Shown: positions 32,678 through 41,485, counted from the stretch's first letter. The stretch is 60,559 bases of DNA from Alphaproteobacteria bacterium (GCA_035625915.1 DASPOR010000099.1:1-60559); one strand, 5' to 3'. Translations and numbers: made by a program. The notes: generated by a model from the sequence alone, not told the origin.

Positions 32678-33379
32678 TTAAACCCGGCCATAAACCGGCA
32701 CGACGGCGCCGCGCGTGACTTGGTTTTCGGGTGAGGCGAGGAAAAGGATCGTGCTCGCGACCTCGCCGACTTTGGGCCATGCCTGAAAGTCCGCCTTTGG
32801 CATGCTCTTGCGGTTTTGCGGCGTGTCGAGGATCGAAGGTGCCACAGCGTTCACGAGGATGCCCTGCCCCGCGACTTCCTCGGCCAGGGCCGCGGTGAAG
32901 GCCGCCACGGCTGCCTTGGACGCCGTGTAGGCGGTCATCCGCGCACCGGTGCGCCATTCCAACGCCGGCCGCGATGCGACATTCACGATGCGCCCACCTC
33001 GGCCCGCCTTCGCCATCGCAAGAATCGCCGCACGGCAACATACAAAGCAACTGATGAGATTCGTCTCGAGCTGCTGCATAAGCACGGCCTTCGACGCCTC
33101 CGCGAGGGGGCCGAACGCGAAGCCGCCCGCAATGTGGATCGATGCCCAAAGCGCCGGGACGTCCGCGTAGACGCGTTCGACCTCCCGTTCGTCCGCAACA
33201 TTGCCGCTCGAAATGAGGTGAAGCCGGGGACGTTGGCGCTGCGACGCGCTATCTGCGGCCGCACCCGGCCGAAAGGGCACGTGGCATACGGCACCTGCAT
33301 CGAGAAGGGCATCGACCACGGCGGTACCGAGCGCACCCGTGCCGCCGGTCACGACCACATGGCGATCGCGATAATCCAT
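32678..33379 (-). CDS. Short-chain dehydrogenase/reductase (SDR)
   Basis: 233 residues from ATG 33379, with GGAGG at eight bases. The Rossmann start has HVVVTGGTGALGTAVVDAL (TGxxxGxG), then SIHIAGGFAFG in place of NNAG, RIVNVAS with the catalytic Ser, and YTASKAAV with the Tyr-x3-Lys pair. The C-terminus reads ILVNAVAPSILDTPQNR. It is an NAD(P)-dependent oxidoreductase of unknown substrate. The frame is open upstream through REP-like repeats, but that part is not coding. Confidence 0.93.
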   Translation of the reverse strand: MDYRDRHVVVTGGTGALGTAVVDALLDAGAVCHVPFRPGAAADSASQRQRPRLHLISSGNVADEREVERVYADVPALWASIHIAGGFAFGPLAEASKAVLMQQLETNLISCFVCCRAAILAMAKAGRGGRIVNVASRPALEWRTGARMTAYTASKAAVAAFTAALAEEVAGQGILVNAVAPSILDTPQNRKSMPKADFQAWPKVGEVASTILFLASPENQVTRGAVVPVYGRV

Positions 33380-33570
33380 GGCCTCGCCTCCGTCCGTTGT
33401 CGATTGGGAAGGCGCAATGGTAGGACGAACCCTGCTCCTGAGGCTAGTGCGGTGAACCCGAAATTCGCCACAGCTGGATGCGAGACCGTGAGCGAAATTC
33501 GGATTCGACACACGAGGGTCCAGCAAATGATTCCGATCCTCTCCACGCATCAAGCCCCGAGCATTGAAAG

Positions 33571-33604
33571 GCGTGGATGCCCGGGTCAAGCCCGAGCATG
33601 ACGG
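33571..33604. repeat. REP-like palindromic repeat, copy 1
   Basis: The element around GGATGCCCGGGTCAAGCCCG is a dispersed alphaproteobacterial palindrome often mistranslated as MPGLDPGIH or SGLTRAST. It lies upstream of the SDR gene. A second copy sits in inverted orientation at 33686-33717. Confidence 0.7.
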
Positions 33605-33685
33605 TTTTGCAGTATTTTGCGCCCCGTGCTGAATCGCTGCCGGTGCGCCAAAATCCAAATCGAACAGCCACCGACCTCTCCCTTC

Positions 33686-33717
33686 GTCATGCCCGGGCTT
33701 GACCCGGGCATCCACAC
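33686..33717. repeat. REP-like palindromic repeat, copy 2 (inverted)
   Basis: The copy reads ATGCCCGGGCTTGACCCGGG, the reverse complement of copy 1 apart from a few bases, about 82 bp away. The two can form a long hairpin at the end of the glycosyl-lipid operon (last stop 33761). Confidence 0.7.
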
Positions 33718-33760
33718 GAATGGGCAAGTCTTGTCGTTCGCAGGCTTGCGGTTCCGTGCG

Positions 33761-34531
33761 CTACGATCGGCCGGGATCTCGTGCCGGCTCCGGTCGCGGC
33801 GACATCGCGACGCGCATGCACGTCACGGCAATGCGCCACGCCGCTCGAATCGTTCCGCTGAGCGACCCCGCGACTTTCGATTTGCCCGTCGCACGGCGTC
33901 GATAGGGAAGCGGAACTTCGAGAATACGAAGCCCGGCGCGCGCTGCTTGCATCTGCATCTCTATGTTCCAGCCATAGGTCAATTCGCGCATGCCGAGCCG
34001 ATCCAAAGCGTCTCGCCGGATCGCGCGAAAAGCGCACATGTCGCTATATCGCACGCCGTAGAGTGCAGCCGTAACGAGCCCGGCCATCCTGCCCGCGAGA
34101 AGCTGATGCCAGTTCATCGCACCCGCTTCCCGATTGCCCCGCGTGCGCGAGCCGATCACGAAGTCATGGCTTCCCGCCAAGATGGGTGCGGTCAATGCCG
34201 CCATCATGTCGGCGCGATCGCTGCCGTCGCCGTCGAGGAATACGATGACGCCGCAGTCTGCGGATGCCGACGCCGCGCCGCTCGCGCAAGCTCGGCCGTA
34301 CCCTCCCTCGCGCAAGGAGACCACGCGCGCACCTGCCGACTTCGCGGCTTCGGGCGTGCCGTCGGTGCTGCCGCTGTCGGCGACGATGATTTCGCGCACG
34401 AGCCCTTTCGGGACTTCGCGCACCACTTGTGCGATGGCGCCGGCCTCGTTGAGGGTCGGGATCACGACGGCGATGCCGGTCTCGATCCCGATCGGGTGCG
34501 AGAACGTATCGTTCGTGGCTATAGGCTCCAT
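33761..34531 (-). CDS. GT2-family glycosyltransferase, dolichyl/polyprenyl-phosphate sugar synthase-like
   Basis: About 256 residues from ATG 34531 (GTG 34552 is also in frame). The GT-A start is IAVVIPTLNEAGAIAQVVRE, followed by IIVADSGSTDGTPEAAK, the metal-binding DGDGSDRADMMAAL, DFVIGSRTRGNREAGAMNWH, and RYSDMCAFRAIRRDAL with LTYGWNIEMQMQA. This is the DPM1-like pattern: it would move a sugar from a nucleotide donor to a lipid phosphate at the inner membrane. It is the last gene of a seven-gene run and overlaps the end of the radical SAM gene, so the two are translationally coupled. A lipid-linked donor would suit the GT-C enzyme two genes upstream. Confidence 0.9.
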   Translation of the reverse strand: MEPIATNDTFSHPIGIETGIAVVIPTLNEAGAIAQVVREVPKGLVREIIVADSGSTDGTPEAAKSAGARVVSLREGGYGRACASGAASASADCGVIVFLDGDGSDRADMMAALTAPILAGSHDFVIGSRTRGNREAGAMNWHQLLAGRMAGLVTAALYGVRYSDMCAFRAIRRDALDRLGMRELTYGWNIEMQMQAARAGLRILEVPLPYRRRATGKSKVAGSLSGTIRAAWRIAVTCMRVAMSPRPEPARDPGRS

Positions 34532-35571
34532 CTCAGGCCGCAGCCCTCGCACGGCTTGGGTGGTGTTTCGCTGAGAAGGGCCGTGCGGAAGTCGCGATAG
34601 GCTGGCCCGCTCCAGATTTCCCGCAAGGTCTGCTGGGTCGCATCACCGAGGGTGTAATTGTCGTACCCGCGGGCCGAGAACGGCGCGATACAACAGGGGA
34701 GCGCCCGGCCGTGCGCCGTGAAATACATGAGCGACCACGGACGCCGACAGGTCGACCAGGGCGAGTCTTTTTGGTGGCGCTTCAAACTCATGCCGGGCTC
34801 GGTGGCCCCAGACGCATCGAGGGTGATGCCGAGATCGTTCGCGATCGTTTGCGCTGCGGCGATCGCCGCTTCTTCTTCCCGCGCCATACTCTCGAAAAGC
34901 GAGGACTCGGAACGCGCAAGCCCCCGCCCTTGCGGCATGAAAACGAGGCGCTGAAGATGGACCTCGCGCACCCCCATCTCGCTTGCAAGGCGAACGAAGG
35001 CCGGTAGTTGATCGACCGTCTCCTTGAGGCCCGTAAGCCAAAGCGACACGCGCGGCGTGCTCGCATCCAACTCCTTCTGGAAGACCACGAATTCCTTCAC
35101 GTTGCGCACGATCCGATCGAACATGTCGCGCCCGCGCACGCGCAGGAACGCGTCCGCCTCGGCCGCATCGAGCGAAACACGGAGTTCGTCGAGCCCCGTC
35201 TCGATGAGCTCGCGCCGCTTGCGCGGCGTCAGCAGCGTTCCGTTCGTGTTGAACAGCACATATGTGCCCCGCGCCTTGAGGTAACGGATCATCCGCGGCA
35301 GTTCCCGCACCATCATGGGCTCGCCCACGCCATGGAGCACGACACGCGCGATGTTCGGGACTTGGTCCACGATCGAGGTGAACAACTCCCAGCTCATGTC
35401 AGCCGGCGGCTCGAGCGTCTCGAACGTGCGCGGACAGGTCTCGCACAAGAGATTGCATCGGTTGGTGGTCTCAAGATAAAGGCACACTGGCGGCGACTCG
35501 GCGAGAGCGCCGCGCGTCTCCCCCACCGCCTCGAAATACCGGCCTGGGTCCCTGAGCGTCGTTGCGGTCAT
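34519..35571 (-). CDS. Radical SAM protein with SPASM-type C-terminal cluster domain
   Basis: 350 residues from ATG 35571, with GGAGG at eight bases; the start overlaps the stop of the upstream gene (ATGA). The radical SAM cluster motif CNLLCETC has C39, C43 and C46. LHGVGEPMMVRELPRM (GGE-like), NTNGTLLTPRKRREL and SLDAAEADAFLRVRG follow. The C-terminus has CRRPW, ALPCCIAPFS and CEGCGL, a SPASM-like set for extra iron-sulfur clusters. Such enzymes modify peptides or other metabolites by radical chemistry. No precursor peptide is seen nearby. The operon context suggests a lipid, sugar or small-molecule substrate (inference). Confidence 0.93.
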   Translation of the reverse strand: MTATTLRDPGRYFEAVGETRGALAESPPVCLYLETTNRCNLLCETCPRTFETLEPPADMSWELFTSIVDQVPNIARVVLHGVGEPMMVRELPRMIRYLKARGTYVLFNTNGTLLTPRKRRELIETGLDELRVSLDAAEADAFLRVRGRDMFDRIVRNVKEFVVFQKELDASTPRVSLWLTGLKETVDQLPAFVRLASEMGVREVHLQRLVFMPQGRGLARSESSLFESMAREEEAAIAAAQTIANDLGITLDASGATEPGMSLKRHQKDSPWSTCRRPWSLMYFTAHGRALPCCIAPFSARGYDNYTLGDATQQTLREIWSGPAYRDFRTALLSETPPKPCEGCGLRWSL

Positions 35572-36920
35572 CTTATTGTCCTCCACTGGGCCCTCAACGC
35601 CGGATTGGCGATAGCGCTGCGATGCCACCAGACCTCTGCGATGGCAAGCACAGGAAATACGCCGTAAACCAGACTGCGCCAAAGCAATTCGGTGTGACCG
35701 GGATCGAGATAAAGGAAAGACGCCGCAATCGTCAGGTAAAGAACGCTGAAGGCGGGCACGAAGCATGCCGGAAGGGCGAGCCAGGCGAAATACCAGGCGT
35801 AATGAGGGGTTAGGGCAATCACGAGTGCGGTCGCCAGCAGGAGCGTGTCGCGCATGAGCGCAAGCACAGCCGCCTCTTCCCTCATGGGCGGCCTCCGGGC
35901 GAAAGCGACGCGCCATGCAAGTGCCACCAAAAGGATCAGGGCCAGCACCGGGTAGGCCATGGCCGGCAGCGCCCCCGTCACGCGCTCGAGTGCAAACGGA
36001 TAATAATAGCCTCTGCCGTCGTTAAGTCCCTCCTCCGAAAAATAGCCCGGGAGGAACCCGAACACCTTCCATCCCACACTTGCATAGCAAAGATAAAATA
36101 TAGCAGCGACCGCAAGAAAGCCCGCGGGCATCTTGATATCCCACCGCCGCCAGAGGGCCGGGAAGATCGCGACCGGGAGAAATTTCACCAACGTCGCCGC
36201 CCCGAGTGCTGCACCCACGAGATAGGCGCGGCCCCGCACGCACGCGAGCAACGCAAGTGCTATAAAGCCGATCGCCGCCGCATCGATATGACCGTTGCCC
36301 GCAAATTCCCAGATCGGCAGCGGGTTCCACGCATAGATCAATACCCGCTCACGCGGCAAACCCGCGATGACAAGGAGCTTGACGATGGCGAAAATGGTCA
36401 ACGCCTCGAACAAGACCATCGCCACCTTCATCGCGCCGACCGTCGAACTGATTTTTCCGACAAACAAAAAAATCACCTGGGCGACCGGAGGATAAATCGT
36501 CGGCGCGTAGTGCGCACGATTGATCTGCGGATTGATTTCCGCATCGCGGAGTGCGTTGAGCTGGGGCGCGTCGGGAATGTAGCGGTATGGACTGATGCCG
36601 GCAGCCTGCACCCGGCCGTCCCACACGTAGCGATAGACGTCCGTCGACAGAAAGGGCGCTTCCGAAAGAGCGAGGATCCGCATGATCGCAGCGCAGGCGA
36701 GGATTCCCCAAAAAGTGCCGCGCCCAAGATTACCGCGCAGGACGACCCCTACAGCGCCGAGATACAATAGGCCCGAAACGCATATGAGGGCTATGAATAC
36801 GCGCAGCGTGACGCCGTATTCGGCGGCGGCTTCACCGGGAAATCCCAATCGCGTGCAGACAACGACCACGGCGACCGAGACCGCCCCGATTAAAGCGAGG
36901 ATTTTCGTTGAGAAATTCAT
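35568..36920 (-). CDS. GT-C type integral membrane glycosyltransferase (MptB/DUF2029-like)
   Basis: 450 residues with about eleven to twelve membrane helices. After the first helices the periplasmic loop carries the GT-C type motif STDVYRYVWDGRVQAAGISP, followed by YAPTIYPPVAQVIFL; later loops include NPLPIWEFAGNGHIDAA and ALTPHYAWYFAWLAL. This is the pattern of polyprenyl-phosphate-mannose-dependent alpha-mannosyltransferases and related enzymes. It would add a sugar on the periplasmic face from a lipid-phosphate donor, plausibly made by the GT2 enzyme of this operon. Its stop overlaps the radical SAM start by four bases; the upstream transferase gene ends five bases before its ATG. Confidence 0.88.
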   Translation of the reverse strand: MNFSTKILALIGAVSVAVVVVCTRLGFPGEAAAEYGVTLRVFIALICVSGLLYLGAVGVVLRGNLGRGTFWGILACAAIMRILALSEAPFLSTDVYRYVWDGRVQAAGISPYRYIPDAPQLNALRDAEINPQINRAHYAPTIYPPVAQVIFLFVGKISSTVGAMKVAMVLFEALTIFAIVKLLVIAGLPRERVLIYAWNPLPIWEFAGNGHIDAAAIGFIALALLACVRGRAYLVGAALGAATLVKFLPVAIFPALWRRWDIKMPAGFLAVAAIFYLCYASVGWKVFGFLPGYFSEEGLNDGRGYYYPFALERVTGALPAMAYPVLALILLVALAWRVAFARRPPMREEAAVLALMRDTLLLATALVIALTPHYAWYFAWLALPACFVPAFSVLYLTIAASFLYLDPGHTELLWRSLVYGVFPVLAIAEVWWHRSAIANPALRAQWRTIR

Positions 36921-36925
36921 TGCCC

Positions 36926-37783
36926 CTATGACGCCAAGTCTTCGGCGGAGGCCCCGGGGGATGGCGTATCTTCGGCAAAATCAGAATTTTCGCCAAGGCC
37001 GATTTGGGCAATAGCCTCGGCCGTGGCGGGTGCGGAATAGGGCGCGTGGCCATCGGTGCGCTTCGCCGTGTCGGCCGAAAGATCGCGCAACAACCGCCTG
37101 AGGCTCGGCCGGTCGTCGACGTCATACCAAGACGGCAACATGACGACGTCGAGTCCTAGCGTCTTTGCTCGCGCCGCCGTCTCGGCCGCAACATGCTGAG
37201 TGCTCCAGCGAATATCCTCGAAGAGGCGGGCGTCGGGCGCCTTCATGCCAATCAAATAGTATCCGCCATCGTCGGCAGGTCCGAGGACGATGCGCTCACC
37301 CGGTGTGGAGAGCGCCTCCGCCGCCTCACGCAGATAGGCGGTGGGCAGGGTCGGACTATCGGAATTCACCAGGCAGGCAGCACGATAGCCCTTTGCAAAC
37401 AGACCTCTGCTCGCATGGAGCAGGCTTCGACCCAAGCCCCCCACGCGCGGCGACATCTCCGGCGAGCCGTCGGCGAGCACGAATTCCGTACCCGATGCGA
37501 CGGTACCGCGGAAGAGAGCCTCGGCTCCCGCAGGCGCGTAGGCTATGAAGCCCTGAATCGGCACGCTACGCGCCGCGAGCTGGATATTTTCGGTGATGTC
37601 ACGCAGAAAGCTCATGCTAAGGCGCATGGCGCCGTCGGGGGTGAGCGGGGGCACGAGCCGCGTCTTGACCTTGCCACGCTGGGGCGCTTTTGCCATGACC
37701 GCAATGGCGCAAAAGTGCTGGGGATCGGCGCCGGTCTCGCCGTTGTTACGGGTTTTCTCAAGGGGCATATGCGATCGATTCAT
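36926..37783 (-). CDS. TIGR04282/DUF2064-like nucleotidyl- or glycosyl-transferase
   Basis: 285 residues from ATG 37783, which overlaps the stop of the molybdoprotein gene (ATGA). The pattern is AIAVMAKAPQRGKVKTRLVP (CofC/GT-A-like start), LADGSPEMSPRVGGLGRSLL, LVNSDSPTLPTAYL, and VLGPADDGGYYLIGM with ARLFEDIRWST. Members are annotated as transferase 1, radical SAM/selenodomain-associated, and are often found near radical SAM genes, as here. The reaction is unproven; nucleotide-sugar use is likely. The last 40 residues are an Ala/Asp-rich tail. Confidence 0.9.
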   Translation of the reverse strand: MNRSHMPLEKTRNNGETGADPQHFCAIAVMAKAPQRGKVKTRLVPPLTPDGAMRLSMSFLRDITENIQLAARSVPIQGFIAYAPAGAEALFRGTVASGTEFVLADGSPEMSPRVGGLGRSLLHASRGLFAKGYRAACLVNSDSPTLPTAYLREAAEALSTPGERIVLGPADDGGYYLIGMKAPDARLFEDIRWSTQHVAAETAARAKTLGLDVVMLPSWYDVDDRPSLRRLLRDLSADTAKRTDGHAPYSAPATAEAIAQIGLGENSDFAEDTPSPGASAEDLAS

Positions 37784-38559
37784 GTTCCAGAGAACCAGTT
37801 GTAGCCCCGATCCTCCCAAAATCCCCCCGGGAACCGATTGGTCACGAAAATTGCCGTAATAAGCTTCGGGTTCTTGAATCCGAGCTTCGTTGGGACCCGA
37901 ACCCTCATCGGAAAGCCCAAGCGTGGCGGCAATGTCCGGTCGGCGAATTTGAACGCGAGAATGGTCTGGCGGTGCAGCGCGCTCGGCATGTCGAGGCTTC
38001 CGTAATATCCGTCCGCGCAGAGAAAGCCCACATATTTGGCGCTAAGGTCGGCGCCCACGCGCTCCAGAAACACGCGGAGCGGCACGCCGCTCCATTTTCC
38101 GATCATGCTCCACCCTTCCACGCAAACGTGGCGGGTGATCTGAGTTTCTTGCGGCAGCGCATAGAGTTGGTCAAGGGTCCATGGTCGCTTGTCTGCAATG
38201 AGCCCGGCAAGCTCCAGCTTGTAGCTCTGGCCGTCAATTTGCGGAACCTTGTCTTCACCGTAGTAGGCGTTGGAGCGAAAATCCCGGATGACGGCACTTT
38301 CCGAATAGGTCGGCGCCAATCGATTGGGATTGAAGAGAGCGGCCTGCACACGATCGTTCCAGCGGCTGATCCCGTTGAGCGCGCGTTGGACGTCGTCGTC
38401 ATCGGTGAGATCGCAACCGGCGAGGAGCGCCAAGGCCCCCACGCTCAAACTCCGACCGAAAAAGAGGCGGCGCTCGACATCGATCAGCCGCCCCGAGCGC
38501 CGAAGCCGGGTGGGCAGCGCCTGAGCCCCGGGTCTATGGACGTTCGGCTGGCCGCTCAA
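37780..38559 (-). CDS. Molybdopterin-dependent oxidoreductase, sulfite-oxidase/YedY-type catalytic fold
   Basis: 259 residues from a TTG at 38559 with GGGAGG six to seven bases upstream; it overlaps the cytochrome b561 stop. The N-terminus has a twin-arginine-like motif (RRLFFGRSLSVGALALLAGC, RR at 30-31) ending in a lipobox Cys49, so it is probably a Tat-exported lipoprotein. The fold shows LELAGLIADKRPWTLDQLYA, the molybdenum-ligand Cys146 in HVCVEGWSMIGKWSGVPL, and a C-terminal KNPKLITAIFV. It would transfer electrons to the adjacent cytochrome b561. The natural substrate is unknown. Confidence 0.92.
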   Translation of the reverse strand: MSGQPNVHRPGAQALPTRLRRSGRLIDVERRLFFGRSLSVGALALLAGCDLTDDDDVQRALNGISRWNDRVQAALFNPNRLAPTYSESAVIRDFRSNAYYGEDKVPQIDGQSYKLELAGLIADKRPWTLDQLYALPQETQITRHVCVEGWSMIGKWSGVPLRVFLERVGADLSAKYVGFLCADGYYGSLDMPSALHRQTILAFKFADRTLPPRLGFPMRVRVPTKLGFKNPKLITAIFVTNRFPGGFWEDRGYNWFSGT

Positions 38560-39281
38560 CGTTTGCCTCCCGCGTTCAATGTCGGCGAATGGTCGGGCTC
38601 GCGCATCGCGGGACTGGAGGCACGACCGAATATCATCGCAACGAGCGTCTTAGGCACGAGCAACGTGAGCGCCAAATGCACGACGAGGAAAAGCACGATC
38701 GCGCACATACCGAAGAAATGGACGATGCGCGCAATGTCGTAACCGCCGAATAGCCAGGCGAGTTCCCGGAACTGCGTCGGCTTCCATATCGCAAGGCCCG
38801 AGACGATCATCACGATAATCGCAGCCACTACCGCGATATAGGCGCCCTTCTGGACCGCATTGTACCGCCCGAGCCGGTGCCCGAGCCGAAGCCGAAGGGC
38901 AGAGACGAAATCACGGAAGATCGCGCGAGCATCGAGAGGAAAGAAGCTTCGGCGGAAATGACCTGAACCGAATCCATACCCGACATAGATCACGAATGAG
39001 ACGGCAAGCAGCCACATTCCCGCAAAATGCCATTGCAAGGCGCCGGCCAATCCGTCCTCGTTATGGACCGCCTCCGACATTCCGACGTCGCCGCCGAGTG
39101 TGATTTCGAAGGGGAAGCGGAATGGAAATATCGGACTCCAATCGTAAATGCGCCAGCCGCTGGCAATCATGATAATTACGGCAATGGCATTTCCCCAATG
39201 CGTTAAGCGCACGAGACCCGCATGGGTCTGGGTGTCGCGCCGCGAATTTCCGGCGTTCGATGTCGGGCTATGATCGCTCAT
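38556..39281 (-). CDS. Cytochrome b561-type membrane haem protein
   Basis: 241 residues with four membrane helices. The likely haem-ligand histidines are in LVRLTHWGNAIAVIIMIASG, LQWHFAGMWLLAVSFVIYVG, and the last helix IVHFFGMCAIVLFLVVHLAL, which has two. It is the membrane electron-transfer partner of the next gene, the molybdoprotein, with a four-base gene overlap; this pairing resembles MsrPQ/YedYZ and related systems. It lies 51 bp after the ModA-like gene. Confidence 0.9.
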   Translation of the reverse strand: MSDHSPTSNAGNSRRDTQTHAGLVRLTHWGNAIAVIIMIASGWRIYDWSPIFPFRFPFEITLGGDVGMSEAVHNEDGLAGALQWHFAGMWLLAVSFVIYVGYGFGSGHFRRSFFPLDARAIFRDFVSALRLRLGHRLGRYNAVQKGAYIAVVAAIIVMIVSGLAIWKPTQFRELAWLFGGYDIARIVHFFGMCAIVLFLVVHLALTLLVPKTLVAMIFGRASSPAMREPDHSPTLNAGGKR

Positions 39282-39332
39282 GGCCGAGTATCATTGTCGC
39301 AGGAAAAGAATTGCGAGGCCATCGGAAGACCA

Positions 39333-40133
39333 TTATCCAACGATCTCGAGCCCACTTGCCATGAGTTCGGGCAGCACCTCGGTGCTGCGAAGAAAATTCA
39401 GAAATTGCGGCGCGGCGCCGGTCGCGTCGGGGAATGTCAACGCGGTCGAATAGACAACCGGTGAATAAGCGTCGTCGGGTATTGCCGCCAAAATCGTGAG
39501 GTGCGGTTCCGCTGCCACGTTCGTGCGGTAAACGACGCCGCGCTTCACAACGCCCGTGGCGAGAAGATAGACAACACCCTCCGTACTCTCCGACCCGACG
39601 ATCTTGCCTTCGAGAGACGACCAGACGCCGAGACGATCGAGCGCAGCTCTCGCCTCAATCCCCGCGGCTGATACGCTAAAATCCGCGATGGCGAGTTTGT
39701 TGTCGCCGATCAGTGCAGCAATTTTCTCGCTCGACGCGGTCACTGCATCCGAGGGAGGCGCTTCGTTCCATCCAACGACGACGAGCCGATTGCGCCAGGA
39801 CAGCCTGACCGACTCCGGTCGCACGAGTTTCCGCTCAATCGCGGCGTCGGCCTGCACCTTGCCCGTCGCCACAAGTAAATCGCAGCGTGCGCCGCGCGCA
39901 ATCTGTTCGAGTAGCAAGTCGGACCGGGCAACGAAAATATTCAGCCGCGTGCCACCCCGCGCGCGCCATCGGCGTTCCACCCGCTCGATCGCCGGCCGCA
40001 AAGTTTCCTCACAGAAGACGACAATGTTGGTTTGGCGCGCAGGTGCCGCCGCCGAAACCGGTGCACTATAAGCTGCACTCGCGATCGCAATTGGCGTGCA
40101 CAGTGCGAACGAGCGTCTTGTCGTCAACAGCAT
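39333..40133 (-). CDS. ModA-like periplasmic substrate-binding protein
   Basis: 266 residues from ATG 40133. A signal peptide (RRSFALCTPIAIASAAYSAP, with a weak twin-arginine look) precedes a type II periplasmic-binding fold: IVVFCEETLRPAIERVERRW, ARCDLLVATGKVQADAAIER, KLAIADFSVSAAGIEARAAL and TGVVKRGVVYRTNV. This is the molybdate/tungstate-binding ModA pattern. No modB or modC is next to it. Standing first in the run with a molybdoenzyme suggests molybdate sensing or supply, or binding of another oxyanion (inference). Confidence 0.82.
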   Translation of the reverse strand: MLLTTRRSFALCTPIAIASAAYSAPVSAAAPARQTNIVVFCEETLRPAIERVERRWRARGGTRLNIFVARSDLLLEQIARGARCDLLVATGKVQADAAIERKLVRPESVRLSWRNRLVVVGWNEAPPSDAVTASSEKIAALIGDNKLAIADFSVSAAGIEARAALDRLGVWSSLEGKIVGSESTEGVVYLLATGVVKRGVVYRTNVAAEPHLTILAAIPDDAYSPVVYSTALTFPDATGAAPQFLNFLRSTEVLPELMASGLEIVG

Positions 40134-40353
40134 TGCGACAATATAGCTCCGGGCATTTGAGACGCCGCTTCACGATTGTGTCATTTGCCGTGACAAGTAA
40201 ACGAACAATCGCTCCAGGTATGTTAGGTGGTGCTTGCGCATTCATCGCCCACCGATCAATCCTGGCCGGTTCGAATGGAAGACGATGACCAAATGAATTT
40301 GTTGCAAGCGCTATCCGCACTCGCTCGCCGGTTGCCGCGGACTGAGCTTTCCC

Positions 40354-41190
40354 TCAGGCGAATGCCGTTATCGGTCGGCTCGAATATCCCTGCGATTGGG
40401 ATGGGGAAATTTCTGGCGCAATAGATCCATCGGCGTCGCACAGGCGATAGCCGCCTGGAATGGTAAGGATGACACGTGGATCTTTGGGATCGATTTCGAT
40501 CTTCTGGCGAAGGCGCCAGATATGCGTCTCGATCGCGCGGCTCTCGAAATCGCCGGAAGCTCCCAATGCATCATGGGCGATCTCCTTGCGGTTTGCCCCG
40601 TCGTTGCCACGCCGGTAGAGATACTTGAGGATTGAAAGCTGGGCAGCACTGAGAACAATTCTTAGCTCTCCGCCCCTGCCAACAAGCCGCCGGTGTGCGC
40701 ATTGCATCACGTAAGGACCAATCGGCAGCATTGCATCTTCGGCCTGCCCGGCGTTGCTGAGATGCGCGCGCAGCCGTGCGAGCAAGACGGCCGTCGAATA
40801 TGGCTTGACCAGATAGTCGTTGGCGCCGACGCTGAGGCCCAGGATGACTTCGGCGTCGACGCATGGCGCTCCCAACAGAATCACCGGCGCGCGGTAGCCG
40901 CGACGGCGGATAATACGGCAGGCTTCGCAGGCATCCATGTCCAAAAGAGGGTCATCGAGCACCACGGCATCGTAGTGCCGCACTGTCAGCCGGCCGACGA
41001 GTGCAGCGCCCGATTGGACCGGGTCGATCGAATAGCCGCCACTTGCGACGAATGCGTCGCCAAGTGCCGTGCTCATGCCGCAATCTCGGCTTGCAAATAT
41101 CAAATGCCCAACGCGCGGCGGTTTGCCCGACTCAATCGCGCGAAGGTGCCGCTCTGACGCCGAGGGCATTTTGCCGTATGTCGTGACCAT
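40354..41190 (-). CDS. OmpR/PhoB-family response regulator
   Basis: 278 residues. The receiver (about 27-150) is complete in its key parts: YDAVVLDDPLLDMDACEACR with the phospho-acceptor Asp, and GANDYLVKPYSTAVLLARLR with the Lys-Pro switch. The acidic pair near the start is not clear (HLIFASRDCGM). The winged-helix output domain has LSAAQLSILKYLYRRGNDGA, SRAIETHIWRLRQKIEIDP and ILTIPGGYRLC. No histidine kinase gene is adjacent. ATG 41190 is taken as start; 41169 is possible. Confidence 0.92.
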   Translation of the reverse strand: MVTTYGKMPSASERHLRAIESGKPPRVGHLIFASRDCGMSTALGDAFVASGGYSIDPVQSGAALVGRLTVRHYDAVVLDDPLLDMDACEACRIIRRRGYRAPVILLGAPCVDAEVILGLSVGANDYLVKPYSTAVLLARLRAHLSNAGQAEDAMLPIGPYVMQCAHRRLVGRGGELRIVLSAAQLSILKYLYRRGNDGANRKEIAHDALGASGDFESRAIETHIWRLRQKIEIDPKDPRVILTIPGGYRLCDADGSIAPEISPSQSQGYSSRPITAFA

Positions 41191-41245
41191 ACGCAGAAGA
41201 CGAAAAGACGCTCGTTTCGTTACAGTTCATCCAAGACTGTCGGAA

Positions 41246-41485
41246 TTAAGGGTTGTCGCGACGCTCGAGTAGTCGCCGGATCGAGTCTAGCTGGGCTTGA
41301 AGGTCGTCCGGCTCCGCCGCGGCGCGCAGTCGCACGAGCCCAATTGTCGCGGCGAACTGCCGAATGAAGCGCCGGCAATGCACGCAAATGGCGAGATGCA
41401 ACCGGAAATGGATCCGATCGCGGAGGGAAAGCTCACCATCGAAGTGAGCACCGATTCTATCGCTTATGTCGTGGCAGGAATACAT
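41246..41485 (-). CDS. Zinc-finger anti-sigma factor
   Basis: 79 residues from ATG 41485, seven bases after the sigma factor stop. MYSCHDISDRIGAHFDGELS is followed by a HLAICVHC core, the His-x3-Cys-x2-Cys zinc-binding motif of ZAS-type anti-sigma factors, and a C-terminal helix (LQAQLDSIRRLLERRDNP). No membrane segment is present, so it is a soluble anti-sigma. It should bind and hold the ECF sigma encoded just upstream. Confidence 0.88.
   Translation of the reverse strand: MYSCHDISDRIGAHFDGELSLRDRIHFRLHLAICVHCRRFIRQFAATIGLVRLRAAAEPDDLQAQLDSIRRLLERRDNP

Noticed and set aside
33380..33727. N-terminal extension of the SDR protein to 349 residues
   Set aside because: The extra part runs through REP-like repeats (giving the familiar CSGLTRAST translation), and the ATG at 33379 has a strong ribosome binding site and begins the Rossmann fold at the usual place.
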